Shown here in pieces: positions 46,201 to 56,816 of a DNA stretch of 64,000 bases (within the stretch, counting starts at the first letter, position 1; each line of letters starts with the position of its first letter). This DNA is from Rallus limicola (Eukaryota; Chordata; Aves; Gruiformes; Rallidae): the NCBI GenBank assembly GCA_022605955.1, contig JAKCOZ010000650.1, forward strand, positions 1 to 64,000. Direction: 5' to 3'. The translations under genes and the position numbers were made by a program. Below the pieces are notes generated by a model, which saw only the letters and a list, made by a program, of their open reading frames with translations, was not told the origin of the DNA and ran no database searches.

Positions 46201-49200
46201 AGGCATGTTCCCTCTTTCCAGGCAAAGGAAAAGGCTGAGAGCCAAAGTGACAGGGTCTGCTCGTGTGTCCTGTTAGGAGGTTTCAGAAAAGCTATGCCTT
46301 TCAGGCCTAGCTTCTTTCCTTTGGGAGTTATTGCTGGACGTTTAGCATGTTTTGAACTGCAGTCTGCTAGGGCCGAGAAAAGCACCGTAGGAGGTTCCAG
46401 GCATGTTCCCTCTTTCCAGGCAAAGGAAAAGGCTGAGAGCCAAAGTGACAGGGTCTGCTCGTGTGTCCTGTTAGGAGGTTTCAGACGAGCTATGCCTTTC
46501 AGGCCTAGCTTCTTTACTTTGGAAGTTATTGCTGGACGTTTAGCATGTTTTGAACTGCAGTCTGCTAGGGCCGAGAAAAGCACCGTAGGAGGTTCCAGGC
46601 ATGTTCCCTCTTTCCAGGCAAAGGAAAAGGCTGAGAGCCAAAGTGACAGGGTCTGCTCGTGTGTCCTGTTAGGAGGTTTCAGACGAGCTATGCCTTTCAG
46701 GCCTAGCTTCTTTACTTTGGGAGTTATTGCTGGACGTTTAGCATGTTTTGAACTGCAGTCTGCTAGGGCCGAGAAAAGCACCGTAGGAGGTTCCAGGCAT
46801 GTTCCCTCTTTCCAGGCAAAGGAAAAGGCTGAGAGCCAAAGTGACAGGGTCTGCTCGTGTGTCCTGTTAGGAGGTTTCAGACAAGCTATGCCTTTCAGGC
46901 CTAGCTTCTTTACTTTGGGAGTTATTGCTGGACGTTTAGCATGTTTTGAACTGCAGTCTGCTAGGGCCGAGAAAAGCACCGTAGGAGGTTCCAGGCATGT
47001 TCCCTCTTTCCAGGCAAAGGAAAAGGCTGAGAGCCAAAGTGACAGGGTCTGCTCGTGTGTCCTGTTAGGAGGTTTCAGACGAGCTATGCCTTTCAGGCCT
47101 AGCTTCTTTACTTTGGAAGTTATTGCTGGACGTTTAGCATGTTTTGAACTGCAGTCTGCTAGGGCCGAGAAAAGCACCGTAGGAGGTTCCAGGCATGTTC
47201 CCTCTTTCCAGGCAAAGGAAAAGGCTGAGAGCCAAAGTGACAGGGTCTGCTCGTGTGTCCTGTTAGGAGGTTTCAGACAAGCTATGCCTTTCAGGCCTAG
47301 CTTCTTTACTTTGGGAGTTATTGCTGGACGTTTAGCATGTTTTGAACTGCAGTCTGCTAGGGCCGAGAAAAGCACCGTAGGAGGTTCCAGGCATGTTCCC
47401 TCTTTCCAGGCAAAGGAAAAGGCTGAGAGCCAAAGTGACAGGGTCTGCTCGTGTGTCCTGTTAGGAGGTTTCAGACGAGCTATGCCTTTCAGGCCTAGCT
47501 TCTTTACTTTGGGAGTTATTGCTGGACGTTTAGCATGTTTTGAACTGCAGTCTGCTAGGGCCGAGAAAAGCACCGTAGGAGGTTCCAGGCATGTTCCCTC
47601 TTTCCAGGCAAAGGAAAAGGCTGAGAGCCAAAGTGACAGGGTCTGCTCGTGTGTCCTGTTAGGAGGTTTCAGACAAGCTATGCCTTTCAGGCCTAGCTTC
47701 TTTACTTTGGGAGTTATTGCTGGACGTTTAGCATGTTTTGAACTGCAGTCTGCTAGGGCCGAGAAAAGCACCGTAGGAGGTTCCAGGCATGTTCCCTCTT
47801 TCCAGGCAAAGGAAAAGGCTGAGAGCCAAAGTGACAGGGTCTGCTCGTGTGTCCTGTTAGGAGGTTTCAGACAAGCTATGCCTTTCAGGCCTAGCTTCTT
47901 TACTTTGGGAGTTATTGCTGGACGTTTAGCATGTTTTGAACTGCAGTCTGCTAGGGCCGAGAAAAGCACCGTAGGAGGTTCCAGGCATGTTCCCTCTTTC
48001 CAGGCAAAGGAAAAGGCTGAGAGCCAAAGTGACAGGGTCTGCTCGTGTGTCCTGTTAGGAGGTTTCAGACAAGCTATGCCTTTCAGGCCTAGCTTCTTTA
48101 CTTTGGGAGTTATTGCTGGACGTTTAGCATGTTTTGAACTGCAGTCTGCTAGGGCCGAGAAAAGCACCGTAGGAGGTTCCAGGCATGTTCCCTCTTTCCA
48201 GGCAAAGGAAAAGGCTGAGAGCCAAAGTGACAGGGTCTGCTCGTGTGTCCTGTTAGGAGGTTTCAGACAAGCTATGCCTTTCAGGCCTAGCTTCTTTACT
48301 TTGGGAGTTATTGCTGGACGTTTAGCATGTTTTGAACTGCAGTCTGCTAGGGCCAAGAAAAGCACCGTAGGAGGTTCCAGGCATGTTCCCTCTTTCCAGG
48401 CAAAGGAAAATGCTGAGAGCCAAAGTGACAGGGTCTGCTCGTGTGTCCTGTTAGGAGGTTTCAGACGAGCTATGCCTTTCAGGCCTAGCTTCTTTACTTT
48501 GGGAGTTATTGCTGGACGTTTAGCATGTTTTGAACTGCAGTCTGCTAGGGCCGAGAAAAGCACCGTAGGAGGTTCCAGGCATGTTCCCTCTTTCCAGGCA
48601 AAGGAAAAGGCTGAGAGCCAAAGTGACAGGGTCTGCTCGTGTGTCCTGTTAGGAGGTTTCAGACGAGCTATGCCTTTCAGGCCTAGCTTCTTTACTTTGG
48701 GAGTTATTGCTGGACGTTTAGCATGTTTTGAACTGCAGTCTGCTAGGGCCGAGAAAAGCACCGTAGGAGGTTCCAGGCATGTTCCCTCTTTCCAGGCAAA
48801 GGAAAAGGCTGAGAGCCAAAGTGACAGGGTCTGCTCGTGTGTCCTGTTAGGAGGTTTCAGACGAGCTATGCCTTTCAGGCCTAGCTTCTTTACTTTGGGA
48901 GTTATTGCTGGACGTTTAGCATGTTTTGAACTGCAGTCTGCTAGGGCCGAGAAAAGCACCGTAGGAGGTTCCAGGCATGTTCCCTCTTTCCAGGCAAAGG
49001 AAAAGGCTGAGAGCCAAAGTGACAGGGTCTGCTCGTGTGTCCTGTTAGGAGGTTTCAGACGAGCTATGCCTTTCAGGCCTAGCTTCTTTACTTTGGGAGT
49101 TATTGCAGGACGTTTAGCATGTTTTGAACTGCAGTCTGCTAGGGCCGAGAAAAGCACCGTAGGAGGTTCCAGGCATGTTCCCTCTTTCCAGGCAAAGGAA

Positions 49201-49800
49201 AAGGCTGAGAGCCAAAGTGACAGGGTCTGCTCGTGTGTCCTGTTAGGAGGTTTCAGACGAGCTATGCCTTTCAGGCCTAGCTTCTTTACTTTGGAAGTTA
49301 TTGCTGGACGTTTAGCATGTTTTGAACTGCAGTCTGCTAGGGCCGAGAAAAGCACCGTAGGAGGTTCCAGGCATGTTCCCTCTTTCCAGGCAAAGGAAAA
49401 GGCTGAGAGCCAAAGTGACAGGGTCTGCTCGTGTGTCCTGTTAGGAGGTTTCAGACGAGCTATGCCTTTCAGGCCTAGATTCTTTACTTTGGGAGTTATT
49501 GCTGGACGTTTAGCATGTTTTGAACTGCAGTCTGCTAGGGCCGAGAAAAGCACCGTAGGAGGTTCCAGGCATGTTCCCTCTTTCCAGGCAAAGGAAAAGG
49601 CTGAGAGCCAAAGTGACAGGGTCTGCTCGTGTGTCCTGTCAGGAGGTTTGAGACAAGCTATGCCTTTCAGGCCTAGCTTCTTTACTTTGGGAGTTATTGC
49701 TGGACGTTTAGCATGTTTTGAACTGCAGTCTGCTAGGGCCGAGAAAAGCACCGTAGGAGGTTCCAGGCATGTTCCCTCTTTCCAGGCAAAGGAAAAGGCT
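43267..49800. repeat. Higher-order block of 33 monomers (6534 bp)
   Basis: Markers at 43267 and 49801 are exactly 33 x 198 apart. The first half is almost featureless: plain monomers with one gacgagc/gcaggacg monomer (44157) and one tctttacagg change (45426). The second half is rich in gacgagc and ggaagtt monomers, a monomer with cagaaaagc plus ctttcctttg (46318), aaaatgctg with ggccaag upstream (about 48350-48412), and a final tgtcagg monomer with ggtttgaga (49650). Confidence 0.88.
44300..46280. repeat. Homogenised run of about 10 near-identical monomers
   Basis: Across roughly ten consecutive monomers the only difference from the consensus I can see is one C-to-A change at 45426 (tctttacagg). 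Elsewhere in the array, variant monomers appear every one to three copies. This is the signature of recent local amplification or gene conversion of one monomer type. Confidence 0.75.
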
Positions 49801-51694
49801 GATAGTCAAAGTGACAGGGTCTGCTCGTGTGTCCTGTTAGGAGGTTTCAGACGAGCTATGCCTTTCAGGCCTAGCTTCTTTACTTTGGGAGTTATTGCTG
49901 GACGTTTAGCATGTTTTGAACTGCAGTCTGCTAGGGCCGAGAAAAGCACCGTAGGAGGTTCCAGGCATGTTCCCTCTTTCCAGGCAAAGGAAAAGGCTGA
50001 GAGCCAAAGTGACAGGGTCTGCTCGTGTGTCCTGTTAGGAGGTTTCAGACAAGCTATGCCTTTCAGGCCTAGCTTCTTTACTTTGGGAGTTATTGCTGGA
50101 CGTTTAGCATGTTTTGAACTGCAGTCTGCTAGGGCCGAGAAAAGCACCGTAGGAGGTTCCAGGCATGTTCCCTCTTTACAGGCAAAGGAAAAGGCTGAGA
50201 GCCAAAGTGACAGGGTCTGCTCGTGTGTCCTGTTAGGAGGTTTCAGACAAGTTATGCCTTTCAGGCCTAGCTTCTTTACTTTGGGAGTTATTGCTGGACG
50301 TTTAGCATGTTTTGAACTGCAGTCTGCTAGGGCCGAGAAAAGCACCGTAGGAGGTTCCAGGCATGTTCCCTCTTTCCAGGCAAAGGAAAAGGCTGAGAGC
50401 CAAAGTGACAGGGTCTGCTCGTGTGTCCTGTTAGGAGGTTTCAGACAAGCTATGCCTTTCAGGCCTAGCTTCTTTACTTTGGGAGTTATTGCTGGACGTT
50501 TAGCATGTTTTGAACTGCAGTCTGCTAGGGCCGAGAAAAGCACCGTAGGAGGTTCCAGGCATGTTCCCTCTTTCCAGGCAAAGGAAAAGGCTGAGAGCCA
50601 AAGTGACAGGGTCTGCTCGTGTGTCCTGTTAGGAGGTTTCAGACGAGCTATGCCTTTCAGGCCTAGCTTCTTTACTTTGGGAGTTATTGCTGGACGATTA
50701 GCATGTTTTGAACTGCAGTCTGCTAGGGCCGAGAAAAGCACCGTAGGAGGTTCCAGGCATGTTCCCTCTTTCCAGGCAAAGGAAAAGGCTGAGAGCCAAA
50801 GTGACAGGGTCTGCTCGTGTGTCCTGTTAGGAGGTTTCAGACAAGCTATGCCTTTCAGGCCTAGCTTCTTTACTTTGGGAGTTATTGCTGGACGTTTAGC
50901 ATGTTTTGAACTGCAGTCTGCTAGGGCCGAGAAAAGCACCGTAGGAGGTTCCAGGCATGTTCCCTCTTTCCAGGCAAAGGAAAAGGCTGAGAGCCAAAGT
51001 GACAGGGTCTGCTCGTGTGTCCTGTTAGGAGGTTTCAGACAAGCTATGCCTTTCAGGCCTAGCTTCTTTACTTTGGGAGTTATTGCTGGACGTTTAGCAT
51101 GTTTTGAACTGCAGTCTGCTAGGGCCGAGAAAAGCACCGTAGGAGGTTCCAGGCATGTTCCCTCTTTCCAGGCAAAGGAAAAGGCTGAGAGCCAAAGTGA
51201 CAGGGTCTGCTCGTGTGTCCTGTTAGGAGGTTTCAGACAAGCTATGCCTTTCAGGCCTAGCTTCTTTACTTTGGGAGTTATTGCTGGACGTTTAGCATGT
51301 TTTGAACTGCAGTCTGCTAGGGCCGAGAAAAGCACCGTAGGAGGTTCCAGGCATGTTCCCTCTTTCCAGGCAAAGGAAAAGGCTGAGAGCCAAAGTGACA
51401 GGGTCTGCTCGTGTGTCCTGTTAGGAGGTTTCAGACGAGCTATGCCTTTCAGGCCTAGCTTCTTTACTTTGGGAGTTATTGCTGGACGTTTAGCATGTTT
51501 TGAACTGCAGTCTGCTAGGGCCGAGAAAAGCACCGTAGGAGGTTCCAGGCATGTTCCCTCTTTCCAGGCAAAGGAAAAGGCTGAGAGCCAAAGTGACAGG
51601 GTCTGCTCGTGTGTCCTGTCAGGAGGTTTCAGACAAGCTATGCCTTTCAGGCCTAGCTTCTTTACTTTGGGAGTTATTGCTGGACGTTTAGCAT

Positions 51695-52100
51695 GTTGTG
51701 ACCTGCAGTCTGCTAGGGCAGAGAAAAGCACCGTAGGAGGTTCCAGGCATGTTCCCTCTTTCCAGGCAAAGGAAAAGGCTGAGAGCCAAAGTGACAGGGT
51801 CTGCTCGTGTGTCCTGTTAGGAGGTTTCAGACGAGCTATGCCTTTCAGGCCTAGCTTCTTTACTTTGGGAGTTATTGCTGGACGTTTAGCATGTTTTGAA
51901 CTGCAGTCTGCTAGGGCCGAGAAAAGCACCGTAGGAGGTTCCAGGCATGTTCCCTCTTTCCAGGCAAAGGAAAAGGCTGAGAGCCAAAGTGACAGGGTCT
52001 GCTCGTGTGTCCTGTCAGGAGGATTCAGACAAGCTATGCCTTTCAGGCCTAGCTTCTTTACTTTTGGAGTTATTGCTGGACGTTTAGCATGTTTTGAACT
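51695..52100. repeat. 8-monomer (1584-bp) spaced pair, copy 1
   Basis: This segment carries three linked variants: gttgtgacctgcag (51695), agggcagag just after it, then in a following monomer tgtcagg with ggattcag (52021) and cttttggag. The same series recurs 1584 bases later, at 53279 and 53605. A third gttgtgacc occurs at 53081, but without agggcagag. Confidence 0.82.
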
Positions 52101-52807
52101 GCAGTCTGCTAGGGCCGAGAAAAGCACCGTAGGAGGTTCCAGGCATGTTCCCTCTTTCCAGGCAAAGGAAAAGGCTGAGAGCCAAAGTGACAGGGTCTGC
52201 TCGTGTGTACTGTTAGGAGGTTTCAGACAAGCTATGCCTTTCAGGCCTAGCTTCTTTACTTTGGGAGTTATTGCTGGACGTTTAGCATGTTTTGAACTGC
52301 AGTCTGCTAGGGCCGAGAAAAGCACCGTAGGAGGTTCCAGGCATGTTCCCTCTTTCCAGGCAAAGGAAAAGGCTGAGAGCCAAAGTGACAGGGTCTGCTC
52401 GTGTGTCCTGTTAGGAGGTTTCAGACGAGCTATGCCTTTCAGGCCTAGCTTCTTTACTTTGGGAGTTATTGCTGGACGTTTAGCATGTTTTGAACTGCAG
52501 TCTGCTAGGGCCGAGAAAAGCACCGTAGGAGGTTCCAGGCATGTTCCCTCTTTCCAGGCAAAGGAAAAGGCTGAGAGCCAAAGTGACAGGGTCTGCTCGT
52601 GTGTCCTGTTAGGAGGTTTCAGACAAGCTATGCCTTTCAGGCCTAGCTTCTTTACTTTGGGAGTTATTGCTGGACGTTTAGCATGTTTTGAACTGCAGTC
52701 TGCTAGGGCCGAGAAAAGCACCGTAGGAGGTTCCAGGCATGTTCCCTCTTTCCAGGCAAAGGAAAAGGCTGAGAGCCAAAGTGACAGGGTCTGCTCGTGT
52801 GTCCTGT

Positions 52808-53260
52808 CAGGAGGTTTCAGACAAGCTATGCCTTTCAGGCCTAGCTTCTTTACTTTGGGAGTTATTGCTGGACGTTTAGCATGTTTTGAACTGCAGTCTG
52901 CTAGGGCCGAGAAAAGCACCGTAGGAGGTTCCAGGCATGTTCCCTCTTTCCAGGCAAAGGAAAAGGCTGAGAGCCAAAGTGACAGGGTCTGCTCGTGTGT
53001 CCTGTTAGGGGGTTTCAGACAAGCTATGCCTTTCAGGCCTAGCTTCTTTACTTTGGGAGTTATTGCTGGACGTTTAGCATGTTGTGACCTGCAGTCTGCT
53101 AGGGCCGAGAAAAGCACCGTAGGAGGTTCCAGGCATGTTCCCTCTTTCCAGGCAAAGGAAAAGGCTGAGAGCCAAAGTGACAGGGTCTGCTCTTGTGTCC
53201 TGTTAGGAGGTTTCAGACAAGCTATGCCTTTCAGGCCTAGCTTCTTTCCTTTGGGAGTTA
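52808..53260. repeat. Segment shared at 48-monomer distance, left member
   Basis: Four variants in a row match a segment exactly 9504 bases (48 x 198) downstream: tgtcagg (52808 and 62312), ttaggggg (53010 and 62514), gctcttgtg (53193 and 62697) and ctttcctttg (53248 and 62752). The left member additionally has gttgtgacc at 53081, where the right member has the consensus. That change was therefore gained on the left or corrected on the right. Confidence 0.85.
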
Positions 53261-53278
53261 TTGCTGGACGTTTAGCAT

Positions 53279-53690
53279 GTTGTGACCTGCAGTCTGCTAG
53301 GGCAGAGAAAAGCACCGTAGGAGGTTCCAGGCATGTTCCCTCTTTCCAGGCAAAGGAAAAGGCTGAGAGCCAAAGTGACAGGGTCTGCTCGTGTGTCCTG
53401 TTAGGAGGTTTCAGACGAGCTATGCCTTTCAGGCCTAGCTTCTTTACTTTGGGAGTTATTGCTGGACGTTTAGCATGTTTTGAACTGCAGTCTGCTAGGG
53501 CCGAGAAAAGCACCGTAGGAGGTTCCAGGCATGTTCCCTCTTTCCAGGCAAAGGAAAAGGCTGAGAGCCAAAGTGACAGGGTCTGCTCGTGTGTCCTGTC
53601 AGGAGGATTCAGACAAGCTATGCCTTTCAGGCCTAGCTTCTTTACTTTTGGAGTTATTGCTGGACGTTTAGCATGTTTTGAACTGCAGTC
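53279..53690. repeat. 8-monomer (1584-bp) spaced pair, copy 2
   Basis: This segment repeats the linked variants of 51695-52100: gttgtgacc at 53279, agggcagag, ggattcag at 53605 and cttttggag. Downstream the two copies diverge. Copy 1 is followed by a tgtactgtt monomer near 52209, and copy 2 by two gacgagc monomers. Confidence 0.82.
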
Positions 53691-54836
53691 TGCTAGGGCC
53701 GAGAAAAGCACCGTAGGAGGTTCCAGGCATGTTCCCTCTTTCCAGGCAAAGGAAAAGGCTGAGAGCCAAAGTGACAGGGTCTGCTCGTGTGTCCTGTTAG
53801 GAGGTTTCAGACGAGCTATGCCTTTCAGGCCTAGCTTCTTTACTTTGGGAGTTATTGCTGGACGTTTAGCATGTTTTGAACTGCAGTCTGCTAGGGCCGA
53901 GAAAAGCACCGTAGGAGGTTCCAGGCATGTTCCCTCTTTCCAGGCAAAGGAAAAGGCTGAGAGCCAAAGTGACAGGGTCTGCTCGTGTGTCCTGTTAGGA
54001 GGTTTCAGACGAGCTATGCCTTTCAGGCCTAGCTTCTTTACTTTGGGAGTTATTGCTGGACGTTTAGCATGTTTTGAACTGCAGTCTGCTAGGGCCGAGA
54101 AAAGCACCGTAGGAGGTTCCAGGCATGTTCCCTCTTTCCAGGCAAAGGAAAAGGCTGAGAGCCAAAGTGACAGGGTCTGCTCGTGTGTCCTGTTAGGAGG
54201 TTTCAGACAAGCTATGCCTTTCAGGCCTAGCTTCTTTACTTTGGGAGTTATTGCTGGACGTTTAGCATGTTTTGAACTGCAGTCTGCTAGGGCCGAGAAA
54301 AGCACTGTAGGAGGTTCCAGGCATGTTCCCTCTTTCCAGGCAAAGGAAAATGCTGAGAGCCAAAGTGACAGGGTCTGCTCGTGTGTCCTGTTAGGAGGTT
54401 TCAGACGAGCTATGCCTTTCAGGCCTAGCTTCTTTACTTTGGGAGTTATTGCTGGACGTTTAGCATGTTTTGAACTGCAGTCTGCTAGGGCCGAGAAAAG
54501 CACCGTAGGAGGTTCCAGGCATGTTCCCTCTTTCCAGGCAAAGGAAAAGGCTGAGAGCCAAAGTGACAGGGTCTGCTCGTGTGTCCTGTTAGGAGGTTTC
54601 AGACAAGCTATGCCTTTCAGGCCTAGCTTCTTTACTTTGGGAGTTATTGCTGGACGTTTAGCATGTTTTGAACTGCAGTCTGCTAGGGCCGAGAAAAGCA
54701 CCGTAGGAGGTTCCAGGCATGTTCCCTCTTTCCAGGCAAAGGAAAAGGCTGAGAGCCAAAGTGACAGGGTCTGCTCGTGTGTCCTGTTAGGAGGTTTCAG
54801 ACGAGCTATGCCTTTCAGGCCTAGCTTCTTTACTTT

Positions 54837-55826
54837 GGAAGTTATTGCTGGACGTTTAGCATGTTTTGAACTGCAGTCTGCTAGGGCCGAGAAAAGCACC
54901 GTAGGAGGTTCCAGGCATGTTCCCTCTTTCCAGGCAAAGGAAAAGGCTGAGAGCCAAAGTGACAGGGTCTGCTCGTGTGTCCTGTTAGGAGGTTTCAGAC
55001 GAGCTATGCCTTTCAGGCCTAGCTTCTTTACTTTGGGAGTTATTGCTGGACGTTTAGCATGTTTTGAACTGCAGTCTGCTAGGGCCGAGAAAAGCACCGT
55101 AGGAGGTTCCAGGCATGTTCCCTCTTTCCAGGCAAAGGAAAAGGCTGAGAGCCAAAGTGACAGGGTCTGCTCGTGTGTCCTGTTAGGAGGTTTCAGACGA
55201 GCTATGCCTTTCAGGCCTAGCTTCTTTACTTTGGAAGTTATTGCTGGACGTTTAGCATGTTTTGAACTGCAGTCTGCTAGGGCCGAGAAAAGCACCGTAG
55301 GAGGTTCCAGGCATGTTCCCTCTTTCCAGGCAAAGGAAAAGGCTGAGAGCCAAAGTGACAGGGTCTGCTCGTGTGTCCTGTTAGGAGGTTTCAGACGAGC
55401 TATGCCTTTCAGGCCTAGCTTCTTTACTTTGGGAGTTATTGCTGGACGTTTAGCATGTTTTGAACTGCAGTCTGCTAGGGCCAAGAAAAGCACCGTAGGA
55501 GGTTCCAGGCATGTTCCCTCTTTCCAGGCAAAGGAAAAGGCTGAGAGCCAAAGTGACAGGGTCTGCTCGTGTGTCCTGTTAGGAGGTTTCAGACGAGCTA
55601 TGCCTTTCAGGCCTAGCTTCTTTACTTTGGGAGTTATTGCTGGACGTTTAGCATGTTTTGAACTGCAGTCTGCTAGGGCCGAGAAAAGCACCGTAGGAGG
55701 TTCCAGGCATGTTCCCTCTTTCCAGGCAAAGGAAAAGGCTGAGAGCCAAAGTGACAGGGTCTGCTCGTGTGTCCTGTTAGGAGGTTTCAGACGAGCTATG
55801 CCTTTCAGGCCTAGCTTCTTTACTTT
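54837..55826. repeat. 5-monomer (990-bp) tandem duplication, copy 1
   Basis: Monomer order is ggaagtt (54837), gacgagc, ggaagtt (55233), gacgagc with ggccaag (55481), gacgagc. It is followed directly by a second copy in the same order. Confidence 0.88.
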
Positions 55827-56816
55827 GGAAGTTATTGCTGGACGTTTAGCATGTTTTGAACTGCAGTCTGCTAGGGCCGAGAAAAGCACCGTAGGAGGTT
55901 CCAGGCATGTTCCCTCTTTCCAGGCAAAGGAAAAGGCTGAGAGCCAAAGTGACAGGGTCTGCTCGTGTGTCCTGTTAGGAGGTTTCAGACGAGCTATGCC
56001 TTTCAGGCCTAGCTTCTTTACTTTGGGAGTTATTGCTGGACGTTTAGCATGTTTTGAACTGCAGTCTGCTAGGGCCGAGAAAAGCACCGTAGGAGGTTCC
56101 AGGCATGTTCCCTCTTTCCAGGCAAAGGAAAAGGCTGAGAGCCAAAGTGACAGGGTCTGCTCGTGTGTCCTGTTAGGAGGTTTCAGACGAGCTATGCCTT
56201 TCAGGCCTAGCTTCTTTACTTTGGAAGTTATTGCTGGACGTTTAGCATGTTTTGAACTGCAGTCTGCTAGGGCCGAGAAAAGCACCGTAGGAGGTTCCAG
56301 GCATGTTCCCTCTTTCCAGGCAAAGGAAAAGGCTGAGAGCCAAAGTGACAGGGTCTGCTCGTGTGTCCTGTTAGTAGGTTTCAGACGAGCTATGCCTTTC
56401 AGGCCTAGCTTCTTTACTTTGGGAGTTATTGCTGGACGTTTAGCATGTTTTGAACTGCAGTCTGCTAGGGCCAAGAAAAGCACCGTAGGAGGTTCCAGGC
56501 ATGTTCCCTCTTTCCAGGCAAAGGAAAAGGCTGAGAGCCAAAGTGACAGGGTCTGCTCGTGTGTCCTGTTAGGAGGTTTCAGACGAGCTATGCCTTTCAG
56601 GCCTAGCTTCTTTACTTTGGGAGTTATTGCTGGACGTTTAGCATGTTTTGAACTGCAGTCTGCTAGGGCCGAGAAAAGCACTGTAGGAGGTTCCAGGCAT
56701 GTTCCCTCTTTCCAGGCAAAGGAAAAGGCTGAGAGCCAAAGTGACAGGGTCTGCTCGTGTGTCCTGTTAGGAGGTTTCAGACAAGCTATGCCTTTCAGGC
56801 CTAGCTTCTTTACTTT
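55827..56816. repeat. 5-monomer (990-bp) tandem duplication, copy 2
   Basis: All three markers of copy 1 recur at exactly 990 bases: ggaagtt 55827, ggaagtt 56223 and ccaag 56471. Differences are few, including a G-to-T change in ttagtaggt near 56373 and cactgtagg in the last monomer. The low divergence suggests a recent tandem event. Confidence 0.88.
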
